NCBI RefSeq assembly: GCF_002407205.1
Contig: NZ_CP023548.1
Location: 1,016,501 to 1,080,500, forward strand
Length of the DNA: 64,000 bases
From: Rhodobacter sp. CZR27
GTDB taxonomy: Bacteria; Pseudomonadota; Alphaproteobacteria; Rhodobacterales; Rhodobacteraceae
Direction: 5' to 3'
Part shown: in pieces, positions 49,248-57,769 of the stretch
Layout of the letters: every line of letters begins with the position of its first letter
Numbering within the stretch: the first letter of the stretch is position 1
The notes under the pieces: model-generated
Seen by the model: the letters and a program-made list of their open reading frames with translations, nothing else
Told to the model about the DNA's origin: nothing
The model's database searches: none
Position numbers and translations under genes: made by a program

Positions 49248-50632
49248 TTCGTCACCTTCTTCAGATGGTAGGATTTCGGCCGGGTGACCGACATGTAGCC
49301 CAAGGCCGAGAGCGCCGCGCCCCGGCCGGTGTCCTTGCAGCCCGTCCAGCACAGCGCGGGGTCAAGGTAGTCGCAGCGGTTCATGAAGACCGTCCCGGTC
49401 TCGATCCGCGCGCCGATTTCGGCCGCGGCCTCGGCGTCGGCGGTCCAGATCGAGCAGGTCAGGCCGTAGGGGCTGTCGTTCATCAGGCCGATGGCTTCCT
49501 CGTCGCCCGAGACCTTCATGATGCCGACCACGGGGCCGAACGATTCCTCCTTCATCACCCGCATGTCGTGGGTGACGTTGGTCAGGATCTGCGGCGCGAG
49601 ATAGGCGCCGCCGTCGTCAGCCGGGAAATCGGTGGGGTCGATCAGCGGCGTGGCACCGGCGGCGATGGCCTCCGCCACCTGCTCGCGCACCACGCGGGCG
49701 AAGCGGACGTTCGCCATCGGCCCGAGCGTGGTTTCGGGCTCGAACGGGTTGCCGAGCTTCAGCGCCTTGACCCAGGCCACCGCCTTTTCCACGAAGGCGT
49801 CATACAGGCTTTCGTGGACATAGATCCGCTCGATCCCGCAGCAGCACTGGCCGGCGTTGAACATCGCGCCGTCCATCAGGCTGTCCACCGCGGCGTCCAG
49901 ATCGGCATCCGCGCGGACATAGCCCGGATCCTTGCCGCCCAGTTCCAGCCCCAGCGCGGTGAAGGTGCCCGCCGCCGCGCGCTCGATGGCCGCGCCGCCC
50001 CCGACCGAGCCGGTGAAGTTCACGAAGCCGAAGGCCCGCGCCCCGATCAGCGCCTCGGTCGTGGCGTGGTCGAGGACGACGTTCTGGAACACGTCCTCCG
50101 GCACGCCGGCGGCGTGGAAGGCCTCGGCCAGACGCTCGCCCACCAGCAGGGTCTGGCTGGCGTGCTTGAGCACCACCGCATTGCCGGCGATCAGCGCGGG
50201 GACCAGCGTGTTGATCGTCGTCAGGTAGGGGTAGTTCCAGGGGGCGATGATGAAGACCACGCCCACCGGTTCGCGCAGGATGCGGCGTTCGAACCGGTCG
50301 GAGGCTTCGGCCACCATCGGGGCCAGCGCGCTTTCCGCGATCTCGGACATGTAGGCGGTGCGGTCGTTCACGCCGCCGAACTCGCCGCCGAAGCGGGTGG
50401 GGCGGCCCATCTGCCAGGCCAGTTCCTCGACGATCTGCTCCTTCATCTCGTTGAGCATGGCCACTCCGGCCTTGACCAGCGCGATGCGCTCCTGAAGCGG
50501 GCGAGCGGCCCAGGCCGGTTGCGCGGCCTTCGCGCGGGCGGCCACGGCTTTCGCCTCCTCCATCGAGAGCGGCATCCGCTCGGCATAGACCCGCCCGTCC
50601 ACGGGCGAGATCAGCTGGATCGGTTTCGTCAT
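49244..50632 (-). CDS. NAD(P)-dependent aldehyde dehydrogenase
   Basis: The 462-residue enzyme has the ALDH fold with IAPWNYPYLTTINTLVPAL, the Glu motif LELGGKDPGYV, the nucleophilic Cys in NAGQCCCGIERIYVH (three adjacent Cys) and EESFGPVVGIMKV. It should oxidise the aldehyde made by the co-translated alcohol dehydrogenase. It follows the glutamine-synthetase-like gene by 12 nt in the operon. Confidence 0.94.
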   Translation of the reverse strand: MTKPIQLISPVDGRVYAERMPLSMEEAKAVAARAKAAQPAWAARPLQERIALVKAGVAMLNEMKEQIVEELAWQMGRPTRFGGEFGGVNDRTAYMSEIAESALAPMVAEASDRFERRILREPVGVVFIIAPWNYPYLTTINTLVPALIAGNAVVLKHASQTLLVGERLAEAFHAAGVPEDVFQNVVLDHATTEALIGARAFGFVNFTGSVGGGAAIERAAAGTFTALGLELGGKDPGYVRADADLDAAVDSLMDGAMFNAGQCCCGIERIYVHESLYDAFVEKAVAWVKALKLGNPFEPETTLGPMANVRFARVVREQVAEAIAAGATPLIDPTDFPADDGGAYLAPQILTNVTHDMRVMKEESFGPVVGIMKVSGDEEAIGLMNDSPYGLTCSIWTADAEAAAEIGARIETGTVFMNRCDYLDPALCWTGCKDTGRGAALSALGYMSVTRPKSYHLKKVTK

Positions 50633-50644
50633 GTTGTTCCCCGT

Positions 50645-52024
50645 TCAGGCGCGCTCGAAAAGGCGGGCCAGTTCGAAATCGGTGACCACGCGGTCCTGCT
50701 CCTGGATCTCCCATTCGGCCGCATGGTGGTAGTGCTCGACGACCTCGTCGCCCATCGCCGCGCGCAGCATCGCCGAGCCCTTGAGAAGTTCCGCCGCCTC
50801 GCGCAGCGTCTTCGGGATCTCGCGGATGCCGGCGGTCGAATACATGTCGCCGCGCATTTCGACTTCCAGATCCATCTTCTGCTCGATGCCGTCAAGCCCC
50901 GCCGCAAGCAGCGCCGCACAGGCGAGATAGGGGTTCAGGTCGGCCCCGCCGATCCGGCATTCGATGCGGACGGCCTTGGTGCCCTCGCCGCAGACGCGGA
51001 AGCCCGCGGTGCGGTTGTCCCGGCTCCAGACCGCCTTGGTGGGGGCGAACATGCCGATGCAGAAGCGCTTGTAGCTGTTGATGTAGGGCGCAAGGAAAGC
51101 CGTGATCTCCTGCGCATGGGCGAGTTGCCCGGCAAGGAAGTGCTTCATCGTGGCCGACATGCCGTGCGGGTCGTCCCGGTCGAAGAAGGCGGGCTTGCCG
51201 TCCAGCGTCCAGAGCGACTGGTGGATGTGGCTCGAAGAGCCCGCGCGGCGGTGGTCGTACTTCGCCATGAAGGTCACGGACTTGCCGGCGGCATGGGCGA
51301 TGTCCTTCACCGCCATCTTGGTGATCGCGTGGCTGTCGGCCGTGTCGAGCGCGTCCGAGTATTTCACGTTGATCTCTTCCTGCCCGGCCTCGGCCTCGCC
51401 CTTCGAGCATTCGACGGGGATGCCCGCACCGAAGAGACCGTTGCGCAGCGTGCGCATCACGGCCTCTTCCTTCGAGGTCTGGAAGATGTGGTAGTCCTCG
51501 TTGTAGGCGCTGATCGGCTTCAGGTCGCGGATCTGGCCGCTTCCCTGCATCGAGTCGCGCACTGCATCGAACGATGTCTCGAACAGGAAGAATTCCAGTT
51601 CCGTGGCCATCATCACCTTGAAGCCCATCGCTTCCGCCCGCGCCACCTGCCGCTTCAGGATCGCGCGGGGGGATTGGGGCACCTCGTGATGGTGATGGTC
51701 GAGCAGGTCGCAGAGCACCAGCGCCGTCCCCTCCTGCCAGGGCAGCACCCGCAGCGTGCCCATGTCGGGCTTCATGACGTAATCGCCATAGCCCTTTTCC
51801 CAGCCCGAGGTCTTGTAGCCGGGAACGGTGGTCATCTCCATGTCGATGGCCAGCAGGTAGTCGCAGCAGTGCGTCTCGTGGTGGGCGCTCTCGATGAAGT
51901 GGCGCGCGTGGAAGCGCTTGCCCATCAGGCGGCCCTGCATGTCCACGCAGGCCACGAGAACCGTGTCGATCTCGCCGCGCTCCACGGCCTCTTTCAGCGC
52001 GTCGAATGTCATGTTGCCGGGCAT
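50645..52024 (-). CDS. Glutamine-synthetase-family gamma-glutamyl-amine ligase (PuuA/GlnA4-like)
   Basis: The 459-residue product is a glutamine-synthetase-fold enzyme of the type that ligates glutamate to amines instead of ammonia. Metal and ATP motifs are present: MATELEFFLF, KGEAEAGQEEIN and AGSSSHIHQSLW, and the Arg-rich NRTAGFRVCGEGTKAVRIECR. It lacks the adenylylated-Tyr region typical of housekeeping GlnA. It lies between the TRAP binding protein and aldehyde dehydrogenase genes, where it would glutamylate the imported amine. GAGGACCCC precedes the ATG. Confidence 0.9.
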   Translation of the reverse strand: MPGNMTFDALKEAVERGEIDTVLVACVDMQGRLMGKRFHARHFIESAHHETHCCDYLLAIDMEMTTVPGYKTSGWEKGYGDYVMKPDMGTLRVLPWQEGTALVLCDLLDHHHHEVPQSPRAILKRQVARAEAMGFKVMMATELEFFLFETSFDAVRDSMQGSGQIRDLKPISAYNEDYHIFQTSKEEAVMRTLRNGLFGAGIPVECSKGEAEAGQEEINVKYSDALDTADSHAITKMAVKDIAHAAGKSVTFMAKYDHRRAGSSSHIHQSLWTLDGKPAFFDRDDPHGMSATMKHFLAGQLAHAQEITAFLAPYINSYKRFCIGMFAPTKAVWSRDNRTAGFRVCGEGTKAVRIECRIGGADLNPYLACAALLAAGLDGIEQKMDLEVEMRGDMYSTAGIREIPKTLREAAELLKGSAMLRAAMGDEVVEHYHHAAEWEIQEQDRVVTDFELARLFERA

Positions 52025-52062
52025 GGGGTCCTCGTTCAGTCACGGGCAGGGCGGAAGACGTC

Positions 52063-52088
52063 GGGGCGGCCGGGGAAGGGGCCGCCCC
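52063..52088 (-). other. Hairpin after the TRAP binding-protein gene
   Basis: A perfect 9-bp stem (52063-52071 with 52080-52088, 8-nt loop) lies just past the dctP stop on the minus strand, without a T-run. It may stabilise the binding-protein mRNA. Confidence 0.6.
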
Positions 52089-52096
52089 GCAGGGCG

Positions 52097-53134
52097 TCAG
52101 GAGAAGCGGTAGGGGGGACCGGCCTTCTTCATCGCCTCGTTGTAGTCCTTGATGATCTTGACCACCTTGGCCTTGGTCTCGGATTCCTGCGCGATCTCGT
52201 CCCAGAACTCGACCGCGGCATTCTCGACCTGCGCCCACTCCGCATCCGGGATGGTGGTCAGCTTCAGCTTGGTCTCGTTGACGCGCAGATGCGCCTCGCC
52301 GGCCCAGTACCAGTGCTGGCGGTAGTAGTGCGACTGCTCGAAGCAGACCCGCAGCAGTTCCTGCAGATGCGGCGGGACCTCGTTCCAGCGGTCCATGTTG
52401 GCGAAGAAATGCCCGATCCAGGCGCCCGAGATGTTGTTGGTCAGGAAGTAGTCGGTCGCATTGGCCCAGCCAACCGTATAGACCTCGGTGATGCCGGACC
52501 AGGCGAGGCCGTCAAGCTCGCCGGTCTGCAGCGCGACCTCGACATCCTCCCAGGGCAGGGTCACCGGCACCACGCCGAAGCGGGTGAGGAACCGGCCCGC
52601 GGTCGGGAAGGTGAAGATGCGCAGGCCCTCGAGGTCCTTCAGCGCGTTGATCGGCTTCTTGGTCGAGAAGTTGCACGGGTCCCACGAGCCCGCCGAGATG
52701 TGCTTGACGCCCACCTTGGCGTATTCCTCGGCCCAGATCGCGCCGAGGCCGTATTTGTTGAACAGCGCCGGCACGTCGAGCGAGTAGCGCAGCGCCAGCG
52801 GGAAGTAGCCGCCGAACACCGTCACCTCGGTCGGCGAGGCCATCGAGTCGTCGTCGGACTGCACGCAGTCGATGGTGCCGCGCTGCATGGCCTGGAAAAG
52901 CTCGGCCGTCGGCACCAGCTGGTCCGAATAGAACAGCTCGATCTCCATCTGGCCCTGCGCGATGGTGTTGAAGGACTCCACCGCAGGTTTCACGACATGC
53001 TCGCCGAGTGCCGCGCCGGCATAGGTTTGCATCCGCCACTTGATCGGCGCCTGCGCGCGCGTCACGGCAGGGGCTGCAAGGCTTGCGGCGCCGGCAATGG
53101 CGCCGGTGGTCAGGAACTTCCGTCTTGTCGTCAT
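52097..53134 (-). CDS. TRAP transporter periplasmic substrate-binding protein (DctP family)
   Basis: The 345-residue protein has a twin-arginine-type signal (MTTRRKFLTTGAIAGAASLA) and a DctP fold. The DLEGLRIFTFPTAGRF segment aligns with the family site whose consensus is GLKxR; here the substrate-clamping Arg position is Phe174. GGVVPVTLPW-like FGVVPVTLPWEDVEVALQTG and DGLAWSGITEVY follow. The ATG at 53134 follows GGAGGTCTCTG. It is flanked by hairpins on both sides and lies after dctM. The changed site suggests a ligand without the usual carboxylate contact. Confidence 0.92.
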   Translation of the reverse strand: MTTRRKFLTTGAIAGAASLAAPAVTRAQAPIKWRMQTYAGAALGEHVVKPAVESFNTIAQGQMEIELFYSDQLVPTAELFQAMQRGTIDCVQSDDDSMASPTEVTVFGGYFPLALRYSLDVPALFNKYGLGAIWAEEYAKVGVKHISAGSWDPCNFSTKKPINALKDLEGLRIFTFPTAGRFLTRFGVVPVTLPWEDVEVALQTGELDGLAWSGITEVYTVGWANATDYFLTNNISGAWIGHFFANMDRWNEVPPHLQELLRVCFEQSHYYRQHWYWAGEAHLRVNETKLKLTTIPDAEWAQVENAAVEFWDEIAQESETKAKVVKIIKDYNEAMKKAGPPYRFS

Positions 53135-53151
53135 CAGAGACCTCCAATGTT

Positions 53152-53177
53152 GGGGCGGGGACGGTTCAGGCCGCCCC
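53152..53177 (-). other. Hairpin between dctM and the TRAP binding-protein gene
   Basis: A 7-bp GGGGCGG/CCGCCCC stem (53152-53158 with 53171-53177, 12-nt loop) occupies the 53-nt gap. With the hairpin after dctP it brackets the binding-protein message. Confidence 0.5.
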
Positions 53178-53187
53178 TCATTCACTG

Positions 53188-54513
53188 TCACTTCACGTAA
53201 AGCGTCTGGGGCAGCCAAAGCGCGATCTGCGGGAAGGTCATGACCAGCGCGAGCGCGACGATCATGAGCCCGACGAAGGGTGCGATCGACCGATAGATGT
53301 CCTGAATCGTGATCTCGGGCGGCGCCATGGCGCGCATCAGGAACAGGTTGTAACCGAAGGGCGGCGTCAGATAGGCGACCTGGCAGGTGATGGTGTAAAG
53401 AACGCCATACCAGATCAGGTCGAAGCCGAGCGCCCCGACGAGCGGCACGAAAAGCGGCGCCACGATCACCAGCATCGCCGTGTCGTCGAGGAACATCCCC
53501 ATGATCAGGTAGGTCAGCTGCATCAGGATCAGGATGGTCCAGGGCGAGAGGCCCAGTTGCTCGACGAAGAGCCCTTCGATCGCCCGCACCGCGCCGAGGC
53601 CGTCGAACACCGCGCCGAAGGACAGCGCGGCCAGGATGATCCACATGAACATGCACGAGATCGCCAGCGTCGCCCGGGTCGAGGTTTCGAACACCTCGCG
53701 GGTGAAGCGGCCCTTGGCCACGGCCGCCCCCGTCGTGACCAGTGCCCCGATCACCGAGCTTTCGACGAGGCTGGTCCAGCCCTTCACGAAGGGCACCATC
53801 ATGGCGAAGAAGATGAACAGCGGCAGAAGGCCCGCGCCGAGCAGGCGGAACTTCTCGCCCCGCGTGATCGTCGCGCGCTCCTCCGCGGCCAGCGGCGGCC
53901 CGTAGGTCGGGTTCAGATGGCAACGGATCCAGATGTAGGCGATGAAAAGGCCTGCCATCATCAGCCCCGGCAGCACCCCCGCCAGCCAGAGCTGCCCCAC
54001 CGGCTGCCGCGCGATCATCGCGTAAAGCACCAGCACGACCGAGGGCGGGATCAGGATGCCGAGGCTCGACCCGGCCTGGATCGCGCCCGTTACCATCACC
54101 TTGTCGTAGCGCCGCCGCAGCAGCTCGGGCAGCGCGATGGTCGAGCCGATCGCCATGCCCGCGACCGAAAGCCCGTTCATCGCCGAGATCAGCACCATCA
54201 GGAGGATCGTGCCGATGGCAAGCCCGCCCGGCACCGGGCCGAACCAGACGTGGAACATCCGGTAAAGGTCGTCGGCCAGCCGCGTCTCGCTCATGACGTA
54301 GCCCATGAAGATGAACATGGGCAGCGTCAGCAGCGGATACCACTTCATCAGCTTCATCGCCGCCGAGAAGCCCATGCTCTGCCCGCCGGTGCCCCACAGC
54401 GCGAGCGAGGCGACCAGCGCCACGGCGCCGATCACGCCGAACACCCGCTGGCCGGTCAGCATCAGCAGCAGCATCGACGAGAACATCAGGAGGGCGATCA
54501 TCTCGTAGGACAT
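53188..54513 (-). CDS. TRAP transporter large permease (DctM)
   Basis: The 441-residue protein has about twelve hydrophobic helices and DctM motifs such as LPMFIFMGYVMSE, NGLSVAGMAIGSTIALPEL, AIQAGSSLGILIPPSVVLVLY, and GMFLDDTAMLVIVAPL. It is the ion-coupled channel of the TRAP system. Its ATG overlaps the dctQ stop by one base. Confidence 0.94.
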   Translation of the reverse strand: MSYEMIALLMFSSMLLLMLTGQRVFGVIGAVALVASLALWGTGGQSMGFSAAMKLMKWYPLLTLPMFIFMGYVMSETRLADDLYRMFHVWFGPVPGGLAIGTILLMVLISAMNGLSVAGMAIGSTIALPELLRRRYDKVMVTGAIQAGSSLGILIPPSVVLVLYAMIARQPVGQLWLAGVLPGLMMAGLFIAYIWIRCHLNPTYGPPLAAEERATITRGEKFRLLGAGLLPLFIFFAMMVPFVKGWTSLVESSVIGALVTTGAAVAKGRFTREVFETSTRATLAISCMFMWIILAALSFGAVFDGLGAVRAIEGLFVEQLGLSPWTILILMQLTYLIMGMFLDDTAMLVIVAPLFVPLVGALGFDLIWYGVLYTITCQVAYLTPPFGYNLFLMRAMAPPEITIQDIYRSIAPFVGLMIVALALVMTFPQIALWLPQTLYVK

Positions 54514-55019
54514 CAGATCGTCTTCCCGCGCAGGGTCGCGATGTCGCGGATCAGGAACGCGACGGACTGCAGGATCATCAGCGTGAAGCCCAGGCACATC
54601 ACGACCTTGATCGGCCAGAGGTAGGGCCTCCACGCGGTCGGGCTGCGCTCGCCGTATTGCAGGGAGTAGATGGTGGAGTCGATCGCCCCCCAGAGCATCA
54701 CGCAGAGGTAGAAGATCACCGCGAAGATGGTCAGCGCGTCCCACCAGCTTTTCTTGCGGAGCGGCCAGTCGGCATAAAGCAGGTCCATCCGGACGTGGCT
54801 GCCCATCTGCATCGAATAGGGCCCGCCGAGGATGAAATAGGCCACCATGACGAACTGCGCCGTCTCGAGCGTCCAGAGCGAGGGATTGAAGAAGGTCTTG
54901 GAGATCGACGACCAGAGCAGCACGCCCATCAGGACGAACAGCAGATACATGGCGAAGCGGCCGACCCCGTAGTTCAGGCGGTCCACCAGACGGACGAAGG
55001 CGACGAGTATCCGGGGCAT
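54513..55019 (-). CDS. TRAP transporter small permease (DctQ)
   Basis: The 168-residue protein has four hydrophobic helices and the DctQ pattern LETAQFVMVAYFILGGPYSM and SHVRMDLLYADWP. It pairs with DctM. The ATG at 55019 has AGGG 5 nt upstream; a GTG at 55025 overlapping the previous stop is also possible. It is the second gene of the operon. Confidence 0.9.
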   Translation of the reverse strand: MPRILVAFVRLVDRLNYGVGRFAMYLLFVLMGVLLWSSISKTFFNPSLWTLETAQFVMVAYFILGGPYSMQMGSHVRMDLLYADWPLRKKSWWDALTIFAVIFYLCVMLWGAIDSTIYSLQYGERSPTAWRPYLWPIKVVMCLGFTLMILQSVAFLIRDIATLRGKTI

Positions 55020-55021
55020 CG

Positions 55022-55801
55022 TCACCCTGCCATCGCGGGCCGCGCGACGGCGGCAAGGGCGCGCTCCAGCACCGGGGCGAGGCGCTCGGCCATCGCCTCC
55101 TGCGCCTCGGGCCGGTCGATGAGATCGTTGCGGATTTCCAGCATGACGTTCAAAAGCCCATAGGGAAGCGCCTGAAGCCGAAGCGTGTGGGTCACGTCGT
55201 CGGCCGCGGAATAGGGCTCGTTCAGGCCCGGGACGAGGCCGCAGCCGCCCGCCGCCTCCAGAACCGCCCGTGCGAGCCGGTCGTCCTCGTCGTGGATGAT
55301 GCCGAACTCCACCGCGCGCGGCACACCGTGCCAGACCGGCGTGAAGGAATGCACCGTCACCAGCACCGGCTCCAGCCCAAGCGCGATGCGGCGCACGATC
55401 TCGGCGCGCAGGCCGGCATGGAAGGGGGCATAGACCGCCGTCGTCCGCAGCGCCTTCTCCTGTGCGTCGAGGCCGGCATTGCCGGGGATGGCGTGCATCT
55501 CAGACCGTTCGGCCATCGCCCCAGGCTGGTCGGGCGCCCGGTTGCAGTCATAGACGAGCCTCGACACCGGCGCATGGACCAGCACCGCATCCAGCCGCCG
55601 CGCGAGTCCCCTCGAGAGGCCCAGGGCGCCGATATCCCAGGCGATGTGCCCGCGGCGCTGGTCGGCAGTCAGGCCGAGGCTTCCCCACCGCGGTGGCATG
55701 TCGTTCGAGGCATGCTCGCAGACCAGAACGAAGCGGCCCTGCCCAGCAGGGTTCTCCACAAGTGCCGGAAAGATTTCCGGTGTTTCGCCGCCTCGGGTCA
55801 T
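55022..55801 (-). CDS. N-formylglutamate amidohydrolase-family hydrolase
   Basis: The 259-residue product has the family motifs LVCEHASNDMPPRWG, HIAWDIGA, SRLVYDCNRAPDQP and VTVHSFTPVWHG, with His and Glu positions expected to hold a metal. Typical members hydrolyse N-formylglutamate in histidine degradation, but no hut genes are near. First in the TRAP operon, it may cleave a different glutamate amide here, which is inference. It diverges from the RpiR-family regulator gene. Confidence 0.9.
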   Translation of the reverse strand: MTRGGETPEIFPALVENPAGQGRFVLVCEHASNDMPPRWGSLGLTADQRRGHIAWDIGALGLSRGLARRLDAVLVHAPVSRLVYDCNRAPDQPGAMAERSEMHAIPGNAGLDAQEKALRTTAVYAPFHAGLRAEIVRRIALGLEPVLVTVHSFTPVWHGVPRAVEFGIIHDEDDRLARAVLEAAGGCGLVPGLNEPYSAADDVTHTLRLQALPYGLLNVMLEIRNDLIDRPEAQEAMAERLAPVLERALAAVARPAMAG

Positions 55802-55868
55802 TATTATTATCCCGATTCACTTCCCTGTCCGGGGAAGGCTCCAACGCCACCGGCTGTTGTGTCAAGAA

Positions 55869-55897
55869 TTTTTCCCCGTTACGCTTCCTGTTAAGAT
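55869..55897 (+). promoter_or_regulatory. Possible promoter of the RpiR-family regulator
   Basis: TTTTTC (55869-55874) and TAAGAT (55892-55897) are 17 bp apart. On the other strand TTGACA (55865-55860) could be the -35 of the TRAP operon, though the -10 is poor. The region is AT-richer than its surroundings. Confidence 0.3.
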
Positions 55898-55963
55898 ATT
55901 TACCAAGACATCCCGCCTCCGTCCGGGACAGATGGCGGGAATGCGGCCAGACGAGGAACCGCC

Positions 55964-56830
55964 ATGAGCCTTTCGGCGATCGAGGAACTGCTGCGGTCCG
56001 CGCTGCCGGACCTGACGCGGGCAGAGCGTCAGCTGGCGACCCACATCCTGCGGCAGTATCCCGTTGCCGCGCTGGGCTCGATCACGGCGCTGGCGAAGGC
56101 GGCGGACGTCTCGACGCCGACGGTGGTGCGGCTGGTGCAGAAGCTGGGCTTCAAGGGCTATCCCGACTTCCAGTCGGGCCTGCGCGGAGAGGTCGAGGCG
56201 ATGCTGCTGTCGCCGCTGGCCAAGCACGACCGCTGGGCGGAGGGTGTGCCCGACACGCATATCCTCAACCGGTTCGCGGATGCGGTGGTGGCGAACCTTC
56301 AGGCGACGCTGGCCCAGATCGACCATGCCGACTTCGATGCGGCGGCACGGCTGCTCGCGGACCCGGAGCGGCGGATCTTCGCGCTGGGCGGGCGGATCAC
56401 CCATGCTCTTGCCGACTATTTCGTCACGCTGATGAAGGTGGTGCGCCCCGAGGTCACGCTGCTGTCGGACATGTCGAGCACCTGGCCCCCGGCGCTGCTC
56501 GACATGGGACGGGGCGACGTGCTGCTGGTGTTCGACATCCGCCGCTACGAGAACATGGTGCTGCAGGTGGTGGAACTGGCGGTGGAGCAGGGGGTCGAGG
56601 TGGTCCTGATCACCGACCGGTGGATCTCGCCGGCGGCCGCCCATGCCCGGCACACCTTCTCGTGTCAGGTCGAGGCGCCCTCCGCCTGGGATTCCACGGT
56701 GACCGTGCTGGTGCTGGTCGAGACGCTGCTTTCGGCGGTGCAGGGCCTGACCTGGGACCGGACGGAAGAGCGCATGAAGCGGCTCGAGGATCTCTATGCC
56801 CGCTCGCGGTTCTTCCGCCGGCACCGGTGA
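55964..56830 (+). CDS. RpiR/MurR-family transcriptional regulator
   Basis: The 288-residue protein has an N-terminal helix-turn-helix domain (about 15-80) with TRAERQLATHILRQYP and AKAADVSTPTVVRLVQKLGFKG, then a SIS domain (about 125-260) that in this family binds phosphosugars or other effectors. It is divergent from the TRAP operon and is its likely regulator. GAGGAACCGCC precedes the ATG. The effector is unknown. Confidence 0.92.
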   Translation: MSLSAIEELLRSALPDLTRAERQLATHILRQYPVAALGSITALAKAADVSTPTVVRLVQKLGFKGYPDFQSGLRGEVEAMLLSPLAKHDRWAEGVPDTHILNRFADAVVANLQATLAQIDHADFDAAARLLADPERRIFALGGRITHALADYFVTLMKVVRPEVTLLSDMSSTWPPALLDMGRGDVLLVFDIRRYENMVLQVVELAVEQGVEVVLITDRWISPAAAHARHTFSCQVEAPSAWDSTVTVLVLVETLLSAVQGLTWDRTEERMKRLEDLYARSRFFRRHR

Positions 56831-56839
56831 CGCGGAACC

Positions 56840-57769
56840 TCAGTAGCCGCGGCTGCGGTCCACCAGATGCAGGAAGGGCTCGCCCGCCTCGCCGCGGCGG
56901 ATGTTCTCGGCGATCACCCGGCTTGCGCTGGCGGGACGGGTCTCGGCCGCGATATGCGGCGTGACCGTCACCTTCGGGTGGTGACGGAAGGGATGGTCGT
57001 CGGGCAGCGGCTCGATGCGGAACACGTCGAGCGTGGCATGGCCCAGATGCCCGGCATCCAGCGCGGCGATCAGCGCCTCGTCGTCGATCAGCGTGCCGCG
57101 GCCGGGGTTCAGAACCACCGCGCCCGGCGGCAGCCACGCCAGCCGCCGCGCATCAAGCAGGTTCTCGGTCTCGGGCGTGGCGGGCAGCAGCGTCACGACG
57201 ATCCCCGCCTCGCGCAGCACGCGCTCCAGCCCGGCCTCGCCGTGATGCGTCTCCAGATCGGCAAGGCGCTTCTCGCTGCGGCTCCAGCCCAGCACGCGGA
57301 AGTTCAGCCCGGCCAGCGCCCGGGCCGCGGCCGCGCCCAGTTCTCCCAAGCCTAGCATCGCCACGGTGCGCTCGCGCGCGAGCGGCGGGGCGACCTGCTG
57401 CCAGCCCGGCTCGCCCCTGATCCAGCGGTCGAGCCCGAGGTGATGGCGCAGCACGTGGCCCGTGACCCATTCCACCATGCCCTCGGTCATCGCAGGATCG
57501 ACCATGCGGCAGAGCGGCTGGGTCAGGCTCGCGTTGCCGACGATCCGCTCGACCCCGGCCCAGAGGCCCAGCACCGCCTTGGCGTTGCGGTAGGGCGTGA
57601 AGTCCGAGACATCGCCGCCGGGCGCGAAGACGATGTAATCGACCGCCTCGGGATCGGGCGCGTCAGCGACCAGACGCGCCGTCACGCCGGCCTCGGCCAG
57701 GGCGGCCGTCAGATGGTCACGGTAGAGGGGCCAGCGCCGGGCGCCGGCGGCGAAGAGGACAAGGGTCAT
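56840..57769 (-). CDS. Glyoxylate/hydroxypyruvate reductase A-type D-2-hydroxyacid dehydrogenase
   Basis: The 309-residue NAD(P) enzyme has the Rossmann motif MLGLGELGAAAARALAGLNF, catalytic Arg in NPGRGTLIDDEAL, Glu and His in VFRIEPLPDDHPF and VTPHIAAETRP. This short form, starting MTLVLFAAG, fits GhrA. The start overlaps the rodA stop by 4 nt, so it is the last gene of the mre transcript, although its function is unrelated to cell shape. Two such dehydrogenases in the window may both act on glyoxylate. Confidence 0.92.
   Translation of the reverse strand: MTLVLFAAGARRWPLYRDHLTAALAEAGVTARLVADAPDPEAVDYIVFAPGGDVSDFTPYRNAKAVLGLWAGVERIVGNASLTQPLCRMVDPAMTEGMVEWVTGHVLRHHLGLDRWIRGEPGWQQVAPPLARERTVAMLGLGELGAAAARALAGLNFRVLGWSRSEKRLADLETHHGEAGLERVLREAGIVVTLLPATPETENLLDARRLAWLPPGAVVLNPGRGTLIDDEALIAALDAGHLGHATLDVFRIEPLPDDHPFRHHPKVTVTPHIAAETRPASASRVIAENIRRGEAGEPFLHLVDRSRGY

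Noticed and set aside
49265..53200. A very long open frame (about 1300 codons) on the plus strand
   Set aside because: It runs antisense to the aldehyde dehydrogenase, glutamine-synthetase-like and TRAP genes. Its translation is rich in Arg, His, Gly and Ala with no family character. Long antisense frames are expected at this GC content.
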